The position numbers and the translations under genes were made by a program. A stretch of 64,000 nucleotides of DNA from an uncultured Christensenellaceae bacterium (GTDB lineage Bacteria > Bacillota > Clostridia > Christensenellales > Pumilibacteraceae), in NCBI GenBank assembly GCA_910587595.1, contig CAJULQ010000002.1:186001-250000 (forward strand), in the 5' to 3' direction. Positions 8,045 through 16,797 of the stretch are shown piece by piece; position 1 is the stretch's first letter; every line of letters starts with the position of its first letter. Below the pieces are notes generated by a model, which saw only the letters and a list, made by a program, of their open reading frames with translations, was not told the DNA's origin and ran no database searches.

Positions 8045-8324
8045 ACAGCGAGCGGCATTGCGCGGCGCCGCGTCCGTGCAAGAGCCCATTTTTCAGATAG
8101 GTAAAGAGGGCGTGGGCGAAAATCTCACGGCGGCGTGCGACAGCGCGCTCACGGCCCGCGAACTCATAAAAATAACGGTGCTGAAAACGGCGCCGCTCAC
8201 GCCGCGCGAGGCGGGCGAACTGTTGGCGGAAAAGCTACGTGCCGAATTTGTGGCGGCTATCGGGAGCAAATGCATTTTGTACCGTTACAGCAAAAACAAA
8301 ACCGACCATGTGTCGCTTGGGTGA
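8031..8324 (+). CDS. yhbY: YhbY/CRS1-type RNA-binding protein
   Basis: A 97-residue protein of the CRM (CRS1-YhbY) RNA-binding family, associated with 50S ribosomal subunit assembly in bacteria. Visible features are the N-terminal helix with LTSKQRAALRG, the IGKEGVGENL segment in place of the classical loop, the ELIKITVLK strand and the final IGSKCILYRYSKN. Start is TTG (8031 or 8034), overlapping the end of tsaE by about 14 bases, with GAGG about 11 bases upstream. yhbY more often sits near obg, yqeH or nadD in Firmicutes, so its place inside the tsa operon is less usual. Translational coupling to tsaE is likely. Confidence 0.85.
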   Translation: MLTSKQRAALRGAASVQEPIFQIGKEGVGENLTAACDSALTARELIKITVLKTAPLTPREAGELLAEKLRAEFVAAIGSKCILYRYSKNKTDHVSLG

Positions 8325-8328
8325 ATGT

Positions 8329-8979
8329 ATGCGATTTTTGGCGATAGACACGGCGGGGCCGAGCGTGCAAGCTGTTCTCTCTACGGGGGCATATTTTCAC
8401 GACGGCAACGGAAAAAATGCGTCGGCGGCGTTAATGCCGGCCATAGACGGGCTTTTGCACAAGGCCGATATGCGGTTGCGTGATCTGGACTTTTTGGCGT
8501 GCGTTGTGGGGCCGGGATCGTTTACGGGCATTCGTATCGGCGTGAGCGCCGCGCGCGCCGTTTGCTATGCGTGCGGTTTACCGGCGTTGCCGTTGCACTA
8601 TCTGCAAACTTTGGCATATAATGAAAGAGCGGACGGATCCGCTCGTATTCTATGCGTAACGGACGGCAGCAACGGCACGGCCTATTCGGCTGAGTACGAC
8701 GGCAACCGCCGCGAAGTATCGCCTTGCCGCTGTGTGGACAAAGACCAAGCCGTTGCGGCGGCGAAAGCGTTTGACGGGGCCGTTTGCGTAGACGAAAAAG
8801 CGGCCGTATGGTTGCCGCAAGCCATTGTGCCTGCGGCCGACGGAAAAACGCTGTTGCGCGCCGCTGCGGCGTTGTATGAAAACACGGTGTCTTGGCAAGA
8901 ATTGGTGCCCGTATACGTGCGGGTGTCGCAAGCCGAGCAAGATCTGGCGAAAAAGGAGGGACGCATTGACCTTTCGTAA
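8329..8979 (+). CDS. tsaB: tRNA threonylcarbamoyladenosine biosynthesis protein TsaB
   Basis: TsaB is the inactive ASKHA-fold paralogue that forms the heterodimer with TsaD in t6A synthesis. The 216-residue product starts MRFLAIDTAG and contains the family signature VVGPGSFTGIRIGVSAAR and the LQTLAYN motif. The ATG at 8329 lies 4 bases after the yhbY stop with GGGTGA just upstream; the longer frame to 8239 overlaps yhbY and is not used. It is followed by rimI with a 14-base overlap, the usual tsaB-rimI order. Confidence 0.92.
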   Translation: MRFLAIDTAGPSVQAVLSTGAYFHDGNGKNASAALMPAIDGLLHKADMRLRDLDFLACVVGPGSFTGIRIGVSAARAVCYACGLPALPLHYLQTLAYNERADGSARILCVTDGSNGTAYSAEYDGNRREVSPCRCVDKDQAVAAAKAFDGAVCVDEKAAVWLPQAIVPAADGKTLLRAAAALYENTVSWQELVPVYVRVSQAEQDLAKKEGRIDLS

Positions 8980-9394
8980 AGCCACCCAAGCGGATGCCGC
9001 GGCAATCGCCCAAATGGAAAAGCGGTATATCGAGTGTCCGTGGTCGGAAAACGTGGTGCGGCAAACGCTGGCCGACGAGCTCAGCACGATCTATCTGCTG
9101 TGCGAAGGCGAAAAGGTAATCGGTTACGGCGGCTTGAAAATGGTGTTCGATACCGCCGAGATATACAATATCGCCGTACACGAGGAGCACCGCAGAAAAG
9201 GATGCGCAACCGAGATCTTACAAAAGCTATTGGCGCATGCGGTGGTGCACGGCGGCAAAGAAGTGTTTTTGGAAGTAAACGAAAACAATGTTGCGGCGTG
9301 CAAACTGTATATGGCGCACGGTTTCAAGATCTCGCACATGCGTAAAAACTATTATACAAACGGCCATGCGCTGATTTTGCGGCTGGAAATATAA
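8966..9394 (+). CDS. rimI: Ribosomal protein S18 N-acetyltransferase RimI
   Basis: A GNAT-fold acetyltransferase, 142 residues, of the RimI type that acetylates the N-terminus of ribosomal protein S18 from acetyl-CoA. Visible are the core IYNIAVHEEHRRKGCATEIL with the acetyl-CoA-binding R-R-K-G-x-A loop, the LEVNENNVAACKLY motif and GFKISHMRKNYY. The TTG start at 8966 has a perfect AAGGAGG 6 bases upstream and overlaps the end of tsaB. Given the neighbouring tsa genes the assignment is firm, though the exact protein substrate is taken from the family. Confidence 0.9.
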   Translation: MTFRKATQADAAAIAQMEKRYIECPWSENVVRQTLADELSTIYLLCEGEKVIGYGGLKMVFDTAEIYNIAVHEEHRRKGCATEILQKLLAHAVVHGGKEVFLEVNENNVAACKLYMAHGFKISHMRKNYYTNGHALILRLEI

Positions 9395-9450
9395 TAGACG
9401 CAAACGGGAGAAAAGAACGGGATAACAATGGGTAAAAAACGGAGACGTAT

Positions 9451-10161
9451 ATGAACTATAACGGTACCGAAGTTTTTTACAAAGGAGAGGGCGCGGGTGA
9501 GGGCGCGATCGTGTTGTTGCACGGTTGGGGCGCGTCGGCCGCGGCCATGGACGGCGTTTACAACTATCTCAAACAATGCGGGCGCAAAGTGTATGCCCTC
9601 GATTTTCCCGGATTCGGGCAAAGCGACCATCCGCCCGCTTGTTGGGGCATATACGATTATGCCGACTGCGTGCAATATGTTTTGGGCGCGATCGGCTTGC
9701 ATAAGCCCGTGTTGATAGGGCACAGTTTCGGCGGGCGCGTATCGCTCATCTTGGGAGCGCGCGGCGTTGCGTCTAAGCTGGTGCTTACCGACGCGGCGGG
9801 ATTAAAGCCCAAAGCTTCGATCAAAAAGTGGTGGGCGATCAAGCGATATAAAGCCGCCAAGCGCAAAGGCAAAGCGCCGCAAAATGCGGGCAGCGCCGAT
9901 TATGCGGCACTGTCGCCCGCCATGAAACAAGTGTTCGTGCGCATCGTCAATACCCATTTAGACGCTTTGTTGCCCCAAATACGGGTGCCGACGCTGTTGT
10001 TTTGGGGCAAAGATGACAAAGACACGCCGCCCTATATGGCGCGTAAAATGCACAAAGGCATTGCGGACAGCGGATTGGTGCTTGTGGACGGCGCGGGACA
10101 CTTTGCTTATGCCGAGCGCAGCGATATGTTCAACGCGGCGGTTCGCGTATTTACCGAATAG
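9451..10161 (+). CDS. Alpha/beta-fold hydrolase
   Basis: A 236-residue alpha/beta hydrolase. The oxyanion region LLHGWGAS (22-29), nucleophile elbow GHSFGG (Ser92), the acid within GKDDKDT (186-192) and the histidine in GAGHF (His217) form a complete catalytic set. Substrate is unknown; the fold covers esterases, C-C hydrolases and haloperoxidase-like enzymes. A basic Lys-rich stretch (126-141) replaces part of the cap. It starts 56 bases after rimI with GGAG just upstream of the ATG and ends 14 bases before murF, so all may share one transcript. Confidence 0.85.
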   Translation: MNYNGTEVFYKGEGAGEGAIVLLHGWGASAAAMDGVYNYLKQCGRKVYALDFPGFGQSDHPPACWGIYDYADCVQYVLGAIGLHKPVLIGHSFGGRVSLILGARGVASKLVLTDAAGLKPKASIKKWWAIKRYKAAKRKGKAPQNAGSADYAALSPAMKQVFVRIVNTHLDALLPQIRVPTLLFWGKDDKDTPPYMARKMHKGIADSGLVLVDGAGHFAYAERSDMFNAAVRVFTE

Positions 10162-10175
10162 ACGGAGAAAGAAAC

Positions 10176-11756
10176 ATGCAATACGGTATCATGGGAGCGA
10201 TCAGCGCAATCAGCGCGGTGCTTTTAACGTTTATGGGCGGCAAGATCATGCAGATCTTGCAACTGTCGTCTTACCGCGCCAAAGGCGTGCGCGAGTGGTT
10301 TGTGTCCACTAAGTGGGGCTATATGCTCCGCTATTTTGCCGTTGCCTTTTTTGCAAGCATATGCATGATCGTGTTTGTAGGGTGTTTCGGCCGTTACAAA
10401 TACGTTGCTCCGTTCGGATTGCTGTTTTATGTGGCGCATGCGTTGGCGTTTATTATCATTGCCGCGCGCGAAAAGTGCAAAACGCCGCTGCACGTCACGC
10501 CGCGGATCGTGCGCCTATGCGTTTGCTCGGCCGTACTGTTTGCGGGGGCGTCGTTCGGCGTGCTGTTAGGCGGCAGTTACACGCCCGTGCAATACGGTTT
10601 TTTGGGTGTGTTGCCGCTGTTGGTGCCTTGTATCGTTTTGGCGGCGCATTATGTGCTGTTGCCGTGGGAAACGCTCAACAATCTCCGTTACGAACGAAAG
10701 GCGCGCAAAAAACTGCAAAGCATGCCGTCGCTTATAAAGATTGGTATCACGGGCAGTTACGGCAAAACGTCGGCGAAAAACATTTTGGCGGCGATGTTGC
10801 AGTCTAAGCACAACGTGCTTGTCACGCCCGCCAGTTTCAATACGCCTTTGGGGATAGCCAAAACGGTCAACTATCGATTAACGGCTGAGCACAACGTGTT
10901 TATTGCCGAAATGGGCGCAAGATACACGGGCGATATCGCGCGTTTGTGTAAGTTGGTGCAGCCGCAAATAGGCATGCTCACGGCGGTGGGCAATCAGCAT
11001 CTTGCCACATTCGGTTCTAAAGAAAATATCGCCGCCGCCAAATACGAGTTGGTGCAAGGCTTGGCGTCCGACGGTTGGACGGTATTTTCGGCAGACAACG
11101 AGATCACGAGAGAAATGTATGACCGTACCGCTACCGAAAAATATTTGGCGGGCGGTATTGAAGGTGCGGACGTATCGTATAGCGACGTAACGTTCGGCAA
11201 AGACGGAACAACTTTTCGGTTGTGCTACGGCGAGCAAAACGTTCTCGTTACCACGCAACTGTTAGGTCGGCACATTCCGTCGTTGGTATCGCTGTGCGCG
11301 GCGGTGGCGTTACGATTGGGCGTAACTTTGCAACAGATCGTTTCGGTTGTGCGCGATCTGCCGCCCGTGGAGCACCGCTTGCAAAAGATCGAAAACGGCG
11401 ACGTTACCGTTTTAGACGACGCTTACAACAGCAACGTGCAAGGCGCGCGCATTGCATTGGAAGTATTGCATGCGTTCGACGGCACGCGCATTGTGATCAC
11501 ACCGGGATTGGTGGAGTTGGGCGAAGAAGAAGAGGCGGCCAATTTTGCGTTGGGAGAAAGCGTGTTTGCCGCGGCCGACTATGCGTATTTTGTGGGCGGC
11601 CGTGCCGAAACGCTCAAAGCGGGCGCCTTGCATGCGGGCATGGCGGCAGATAATGTGTTTGTTTGCGCCACGTTAGACGATGCGGTGAAACAGTCGGGCG
11701 CGATCGCGGGCAAAAAGACCATACTGTTCGAAAACGATTTGCCCGATAATTTGTAA
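10176..11756 (+). CDS. murF: MurF-like ligase with N-terminal membrane domain
   Basis: MurF adds D-Ala-D-Ala to UDP-MurNAc-tripeptide in peptidoglycan synthesis. The C-terminal two thirds carry the Mur ligase ATP loop GITGSYGKTS (190-199), the TPASFNTPLG motif, the FIAEMGARYTGDI motif, the EHRLQ motif and the VLDDAYNSN motif, all typical of MurF. The first 170 residues are an added region with about four to five hydrophobic segments, so the enzyme should be membrane bound, near MraY. Membrane-fused MurF forms occur in some Gram-positive lineages. Total length is 526 against about 450 for soluble MurF. Good ribosome site ACGGAGAAAG. Confidence 0.85.
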   Translation: MQYGIMGAISAISAVLLTFMGGKIMQILQLSSYRAKGVREWFVSTKWGYMLRYFAVAFFASICMIVFVGCFGRYKYVAPFGLLFYVAHALAFIIIAAREKCKTPLHVTPRIVRLCVCSAVLFAGASFGVLLGGSYTPVQYGFLGVLPLLVPCIVLAAHYVLLPWETLNNLRYERKARKKLQSMPSLIKIGITGSYGKTSAKNILAAMLQSKHNVLVTPASFNTPLGIAKTVNYRLTAEHNVFIAEMGARYTGDIARLCKLVQPQIGMLTAVGNQHLATFGSKENIAAAKYELVQGLASDGWTVFSADNEITREMYDRTATEKYLAGGIEGADVSYSDVTFGKDGTTFRLCYGEQNVLVTTQLLGRHIPSLVSLCAAVALRLGVTLQQIVSVVRDLPPVEHRLQKIENGDVTVLDDAYNSNVQGARIALEVLHAFDGTRIVITPGLVELGEEEEAANFALGESVFAAADYAYFVGGRAETLKAGALHAGMAADNVFVCATLDDAVKQSGAIAGKKTILFENDLPDNL

Positions 11757-11767
11757 GGTAAAAGCGG

Positions 11768-12526
11768 ATGGAGCGTATGCAAAACACAAAGAGCAGAGTG
11801 GCGTTCGTAACGGGCGGCGCGGGCGGTATAGGCAGTGCCGTTTGTCGGACGCTGCGCGCCGACGGATTTGCCGTGGCGATAGGATATCACACGGGAGAAA
11901 AGCGCGCCCGCGCGCTGGCGGACGAGCTGTGCGGGGCGGGCGGCCGCGCCATAGCGGTGCCGTGCGATATAACGTCGTATGCGTCGATCTGCGACGCGAA
12001 ACGTTCCATAGAGCAAGTGTTCGGGTTGGTGGATACGGCGGTGCATTGCGCGGGTTGCGAGGCGTACAAGCTGTTTTGCGACGAGAGCGCGGAAAGCATT
12101 GCGCAAACCATTGCCGCCGATTTGACGGGCGCCGTTTGGTTTGCTCGTGTGTTTGCCCCCGATATGGTGGGCGAACGGTTCGGTCGCATCGTGCTGATCT
12201 CTTCGGTGTGGGGCGTTTGCGGCGCCGCTATGGAAACGGTGTACAGTGCGGCCAAAGCGGGCGTAATCGGTTTTACGAAAGCGTTGGCGCAAGAGTTGGC
12301 GCCCGCATGCGTTACGGTAAACGCCGTTTCGCCGGGGTTTATCGATACGCCCATGAATGCGCGTTTTTCCGAGCGAGAACGCGCCGCCGTGTGCGACGAG
12401 ATACCCGCTTGTAGGTTGGGAACGCCGCAAGACGTGGCGGCCGCCGTGCGGTTTTTGGCACGGGACGATGCCGGCTATATCACGGGGCAAAACATCGGGG
12501 TAACGGGCGGCTATAAAAACGTTTGA
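11768..12526 (+). CDS. Short-chain dehydrogenase/reductase, FabG-like
   Basis: A classical SDR oxidoreductase of 252 residues. The cofactor loop TGGAGGIG (15-22), the catalytic serine in ISSVWG (Ser145 or 146) and the Y-x-x-x-K pair in YSAAK (Tyr159, Lys163) are all present. The PGFID and TGQNIGVTGG segments resemble 3-oxoacyl-ACP reductase (FabG). The usual NNAG box reads HCAG. The substrate cannot be named; no other fatty-acid gene lies nearby, so a specialised reductase is as likely as FabG itself. It closes the rightward run and converges on the next gene. Confidence 0.85.
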   Translation: MERMQNTKSRVAFVTGGAGGIGSAVCRTLRADGFAVAIGYHTGEKRARALADELCGAGGRAIAVPCDITSYASICDAKRSIEQVFGLVDTAVHCAGCEAYKLFCDESAESIAQTIAADLTGAVWFARVFAPDMVGERFGRIVLISSVWGVCGAAMETVYSAAKAGVIGFTKALAQELAPACVTVNAVSPGFIDTPMNARFSERERAAVCDEIPACRLGTPQDVAAAVRFLARDDAGYITGQNIGVTGGYKNV

Positions 12527-12555
12527 TATTTTTAATAAATTATAACATGATAAAT

Positions 12556-12590
12556 AAAAAACCTCGCAGCACAGTCGTCGCGAGGTTTTT
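12556..12590. terminator. Bidirectional terminator between convergent genes
   Basis: Stem ACCTCGC / GCGAGGT (12561-12567, 12580-12586) flanked by an A-run on the left and a T-run on the right, so it serves the SDR gene and the opposing surface-protein gene. Confidence 0.85.
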
Positions 12591-12605
12591 TTGTGTTGTT
12601 TCGGT

Positions 12606-15600
12606 TTAGTCGTCGAAACGGTCGATGAACGAGTTGTCTTGCTGTTGCGCCGGTTCGGTTTTCTCCGTGTCTTGTTGGGGAGAAGGTTGTTCGGGCGTTT
12701 GAGTCGTTTCGTTGTGCTCTTTGGTTTCCGTCGATTCGGTAGGCTCTTCGGCAACGGGTGCGCTTTTGGGCGTTTCGTTGTGATCGTCTGCGGTTACCGT
12801 TTGCTGTTCGGCCGTTGCATCGGGTTTGGCAACGGGTTTTTCCGCGGATACGGTGTCGTCGAACGCCTCGTAGCTTTCGTCGCCGTCGTCGGTCACATTG
12901 CCGATCTTATCGCCTTCTTCGGCGTTTTTGTTGTATTCTTTGTTAAGTGTGGCGGCACGGTCGTAAGACGCTTTCTTTTCCACCACGCCTTTTTTGGCGG
13001 CTTTCTTTTCCATCGCCTTAACTACGATAAATCCGATGATGGCGATCAAGATAGCTACGGCAAACAGAATAGAGGGGATAAGCAACCAATTGAACGAACT
13101 TTCGGACGGTTTGCTTTCTTCGGTTTCGTTATCGGTGTCTTCTTCTTGCTCGGTGCTCAAGTCGGCCACCAATGCGTAGCGATACGACTCATTGTACGTT
13201 TTGTCTTTGTCGCGCTTTTCCGTTTCTTCGGTCGCCTCGGTAAAGATCACGTCGTTGATGTCGGTGTAGGTGATACTGTTGATATACACATAACCGCTGC
13301 TTTGCTTGGAGTAGTCGCTTTCGCCCATCGATACGGTAAGCGATACGGTGGTTGCCGCACTACCCGGATTGATATAGAACGAATAGGTGCGGAAGGTGTC
13401 GGTCACGTAGTCGTCGGGGCGGGTGATCGTTTCGCGAATGTCTTTGAATGCGTGCGCGGTGTCGGCTAAAGCAAGGGTAACGCCTTTTGCTTGGGCGCGG
13501 TCTTGCGATTCGGGCAGATCCACGCGCAACGATACGTCCACACGGTAGTATTTGTCGGCCTCCAACGAAACGGAGCCGTTATAACGCATGGTGGAGTAGG
13601 CGGGCATTTTGTTGTGCATGAACAATATGCCGTTGCTGTTGTTGTTGGGGGAGTTTACGAATTCTTTGGGAACATAGGCATAGCTCGCATCGGTGCGGTT
13701 GTTGGGATTGAATATGCCGTAAGTTACCGTTTCGGCGTTTTCGTTAACGGTCAACGACCAATCGTACGGATACTTTACAAAGTTATCGTCGTAAGCGTCG
13801 TAGGCCATAAAGTCCACGTTTTTGAACGAATAGGCCGCGCGGGTAAGCGGACGTCCCGCCAACAAGTCTTTTTCGCACGCCGCCTTTTTTTCGGCAAACA
13901 ATGCGGTAGCTGCGTCGGCGTCTTCCGAATCGCCGAGATTGGCGTAAGAAACGTTTTGCACGTATACATAGCCGGCCGACAGTTTGGACTTGGCCTCGTT
14001 GCGCACGCGCTCGCCGTTACCCAACCAGATCTCCACGCTGAGGTTTTGCGCATCGGAGGTATCCGGCTCGATATAGAACGTGTAGGTGTTGAATTTATCG
14101 GTGTTCTTGATACCCTCGATGGTGGCCAAAATGCGGGAGCCGTCTTTCAATACAAGGCTCGCGCCGTAATCGTCGCTTTGCATGCCGTCGGCCCACAAGC
14201 GCACCGATACCGCACCGGGGGTGTTGGCCGTGGCCGTAAACGTCGACGAACGATAGCAGAACGCCGTGCGGACGGGGCTGTGCAACATCAAAACGCTGCC
14301 AACGCCTTCGGCGGGATTGATCGTGCCCGCGTCCAGCCAACCTTTTTCTTTGCAGAGCGCAAAAGTTTGTGCGTCGGTGGGAATGATGCCCGCCGAGATA
14401 TCGTCCGTTTCCACGGGGTAGGGAGCGTATCCCGTCGTTTCGGCCGTGTCGGGCGTGAATTGCGACCAACTTGCGGGCGCGATGGGATAGCGGAACGATC
14501 TGTCGGCGTCGGCGCCGTTCGGATCGTAGTCGTAGGTGTCGATTTGGTAAAAGTCGCCGTTTGTTATGCCCGTGGTGTCGAACGAAGGACGCTCGCTGCC
14601 GTCGATGGCCGCTTGCGTGTCGAAGTCTACGGTAGCGTTGCCGTTGCCGCTGTGATCAGCGTAATCTTTGGGCGAAATTTCTTCTACCGTCACGTTATCG
14701 AAGAACGCGATACCGCTGCTTTTGCCGTCCGAGGTGCCCAACCAACATTCCACCGTGGCGGTGTAATCGCGCAGTACGGAACCTTTCACGTAAATGGAAT
14801 ATTGCGCATAACCGCCGCGCGATTTGTTATTGCTGTCGCCCGTACACGAGGTGGCCGTGGCAAAAAAGTTTTGTCCGCTGTATTTTTTGTCTTCCAAGGT
14901 GTTGTCGCGCAAGCCGGTAAGGGCGAGCGTGGCGCCGTTGCCCGAAGAAATATCTTGCGTTTTGACCCAAGCCGCCACGCGATAGTAGTGATAGCGTTTT
15001 ACGGTGAACGGATCGGACGTAACGCCGCGCGCCACCGCCTTGTTGGGCGAAGAGATAACCAAAATAGAAGTGTCGCCGTCGAAATCGTTGCCGTTGGAAG
15101 AAAGCGGATCGGCGGTAAAGCCGTAGTCGTTGTCGGGCGTGAACGTGTTGGAACCGCTGTTGTAGGTATACACGTCGGCATAGTCGCCGTCGGCGCTGGT
15201 GTTATGCCAACCGTTGCCGGGCACGCTTTGTTGAAAGTCGAGGTTGGCGCCCGTTGCGTTGCCGTCGGCAAACGTTACGTTGGTTTTGTTGGCAAGATCG
15301 TACACGCGAATGTTGGAATAATTGCCCGTGCCGTTGCCGTCCGTTGCGCCTTGCTCTTCTTGCGCGCGGGCGAACGTAAGGGGGGATATTTCGTGCACTT
15401 GCACGTTGTCGAACATGGCGTATCCCACGGCGGGCATGTACAACCGCGTGTTATCGTCCGTGTAGCTGTCGCCCACTTGCAAACTGAGCGTGACCGATTG
15501 GTCGGCGTACGAAGAAGAGGCGATATAGAACAAGAAACGTTGCCAATTGTAATCGTTGGCCTCGGTGGGGTTGGCGGTGTAGGTATTTATATTGTGAATG

Positions 15601-16184
15601 GCCACGTCTTCGTTTAAGCCGTTTAAGCGAATGGCCGCGCCGCTGTCGCCTTGGAAGTTGCCCGTGCGCACCCAAACGCTCACGCGGTAAAAACGGTTGG
15701 CGGTAAACGTTACGGTGCTCGAAGTGTAACCGTAGGCGGTGCCGTTGCTACCGTCTTGGGGAACGTGCACCAACAACACTTTGCGGTTGGTGCCCTCATA
15801 CGTGCTGTCGCCGAACGGGGAAGTGGGCACTTCGCTGCCGCTGTATTCGGGGTATTTGTTGAGCTGATAGCTGTCTTTGTTGGCGGCATACGTGGCAAGA
15901 TCCAAAATACCGCTTACTTTGGTGGCGCCGCCCGCACTGCTGCCGTTTATGCCGCCGCCCGTCCAGCTGTCGGGCGTTTGGGGCGTAGAGCCGCTACCGC
16001 TGCCGAATTGGTTGTTAGACGGCGAAACGTCCACTTGCGTGAACGTGACGTTTTCGGTATCGTCCGCACGGGCAAAAATGCCGCCCACCGTGAATACGGA
16101 GGACAAAAGACTTGCCGTGAGCGCAATACACACAAGCAGAGCACAAAGAATCCTTGATGTGTTTCGTTTGAGAGCTTTGTTCAT
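12606..16184 (-). CDS. Large modular surface protein with C-terminal membrane anchor
   Basis: A 1192-residue exported protein of unknown function. A signal peptide covers about residues 1-40 (ending near GGIFARA). Four related beta-sandwich-like modules follow (roughly 50-270, 300-555, 580-810, 840-1025), marked by YYRVxxWV, LxL.GL and a closing FDNVTVEEIS-type segment. These resemble carbohydrate-binding jelly-roll modules. One transmembrane helix lies at about 1034-1057, then an acidic Thr/Glu/Pro-rich tail of about 135 residues, inferred cytoplasmic. The ATG at 16184 has AAAGGT upstream; the longer frame to 16307 crosses the promoter. No catalytic domain is seen. A glycan-binding receptor or wall-attachment role is inference. 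Confidence 0.7.
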   Translation of the reverse strand: MNKALKRNTSRILCALLVCIALTASLLSSVFTVGGIFARADDTENVTFTQVDVSPSNNQFGSGSGSTPQTPDSWTGGGINGSSAGGATKVSGILDLATYAANKDSYQLNKYPEYSGSEVPTSPFGDSTYEGTNRKVLLVHVPQDGSNGTAYGYTSSTVTFTANRFYRVSVWVRTGNFQGDSGAAIRLNGLNEDVAIHNINTYTANPTEANDYNWQRFLFYIASSSYADQSVTLSLQVGDSYTDDNTRLYMPAVGYAMFDNVQVHEISPLTFARAQEEQGATDGNGTGNYSNIRVYDLANKTNVTFADGNATGANLDFQQSVPGNGWHNTSADGDYADVYTYNSGSNTFTPDNDYGFTADPLSSNGNDFDGDTSILVISSPNKAVARGVTSDPFTVKRYHYYRVAAWVKTQDISSGNGATLALTGLRDNTLEDKKYSGQNFFATATSCTGDSNNKSRGGYAQYSIYVKGSVLRDYTATVECWLGTSDGKSSGIAFFDNVTVEEISPKDYADHSGNGNATVDFDTQAAIDGSERPSFDTTGITNGDFYQIDTYDYDPNGADADRSFRYPIAPASWSQFTPDTAETTGYAPYPVETDDISAGIIPTDAQTFALCKEKGWLDAGTINPAEGVGSVLMLHSPVRTAFCYRSSTFTATANTPGAVSVRLWADGMQSDDYGASLVLKDGSRILATIEGIKNTDKFNTYTFYIEPDTSDAQNLSVEIWLGNGERVRNEAKSKLSAGYVYVQNVSYANLGDSEDADAATALFAEKKAACEKDLLAGRPLTRAAYSFKNVDFMAYDAYDDNFVKYPYDWSLTVNENAETVTYGIFNPNNRTDASYAYVPKEFVNSPNNNSNGILFMHNKMPAYSTMRYNGSVSLEADKYYRVDVSLRVDLPESQDRAQAKGVTLALADTAHAFKDIRETITRPDDYVTDTFRTYSFYINPGSAATTVSLTVSMGESDYSKQSSGYVYINSITYTDINDVIFTEATEETEKRDKDKTYNESYRYALVADLSTEQEEDTDNETEESKPSESSFNWLLIPSILFAVAILIAIIGFIVVKAMEKKAAKKGVVEKKASYDRAATLNKEYNKNAEEGDKIGNVTDDGDESYEAFDDTVSAEKPVAKPDATAEQQTVTADDHNETPKSAPVAEEPTESTETKEHNETTQTPEQPSPQQDTEKTEPAQQQDNSFIDRFDD

Positions 16185-16268
16185 CTTTTTTACCTTTTCG
16201 TAGTATTTGATTCCATTGGGCAGATATGCGACGATCGGCAAATTTCGCCATACCGCATACATTATATA

Positions 16269-16297
16269 ATTATACCTTATACACCGATTTTTTGCAA
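16269..16297 (-). promoter_or_regulatory. Promoter for the large surface protein
   Basis: On the minus strand: TTGCAA (16297-16292), 17-bp spacer, TATAAT (16274-16269), 84 bases before the start codon. Confidence 0.7.
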
Positions 16298-16422
16298 ACG
16301 ATTTCAAGCTTTAATTTGATTTTTTTATAGCTTTACCCAAATTTTTCCTATTGTATGCGGAGTAAGCAAACACGGGTTTGGCAAAAATAATCGAAGAAAA
16401 CAACGGCAAGGAGAACGGCGGA

Positions 16423-16788
16423 GTGAATAAGTGTGCATTGGGTGCGGTAAAAATAGGCGGCGGCTTGCTGATAGGTGCCGTGAACGGCTTTTTCGGCGGC
16501 GGAGGCGGTATGCTTTGCGTGCCGCTTTTGGAAAAAATATTGCACGAACCCACCAAAAAAGCGCATGCCACCGCCATTTTGATCATTTTGCCCATAAGTA
16601 TCGCCAGCGCGATCGCCTATTTGATCGGCGGGTATTTTTCGCCGATAGACACCCTCACGGTGAGCGGCGGCGTGGTGTCGGGCGGTATTTTAGGCGCGCT
16701 GCTGCTCAAAAAGTTGCCGCCGTTTGCGGTGGGGGTCGTGTTTGCGTTGCTTATGGTGGGCGTTGGCGCCAGACTTGCCTTTTTTTGA
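16423..16788 (+). CDS. TSUP (TauE/SafE) half-transporter, first half
   Basis: A small membrane protein (121 residues from GTG 16423, or 136 from TTG 16378) matching one half of a TSUP/TauE-SafE anion permease. It has the glycine-rich first helix with FFGGGGGMLCVPLL and about four hydrophobic segments. Full permeases have about eight helices and 240-280 residues. GTG 16423 is preferred because AAGGAG lies 9 bases upstream. The second half is encoded 9 bases downstream, so the pair probably forms a heterodimeric permease. Substrate is unknown (sulfite, sulfonates or other small organic anions are known for the family). Confidence 0.8.
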   Translation: MNKCALGAVKIGGGLLIGAVNGFFGGGGGMLCVPLLEKILHEPTKKAHATAILIILPISIASAIAYLIGGYFSPIDTLTVSGGVVSGGILGALLLKKLPPFAVGVVFALLMVGVGARLAFF

Positions 16789-16797
16789 GAGGACGAT

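Noticed and set aside
13491..15617. A 708-codon plus-strand frame inside the large minus-strand surface protein gene
   Set aside because: It is the antisense of repeated modules of the real gene, and its Val/Arg/Gly-rich composition mirrors that. The minus gene has signal peptide, promoter and stop in the right places.
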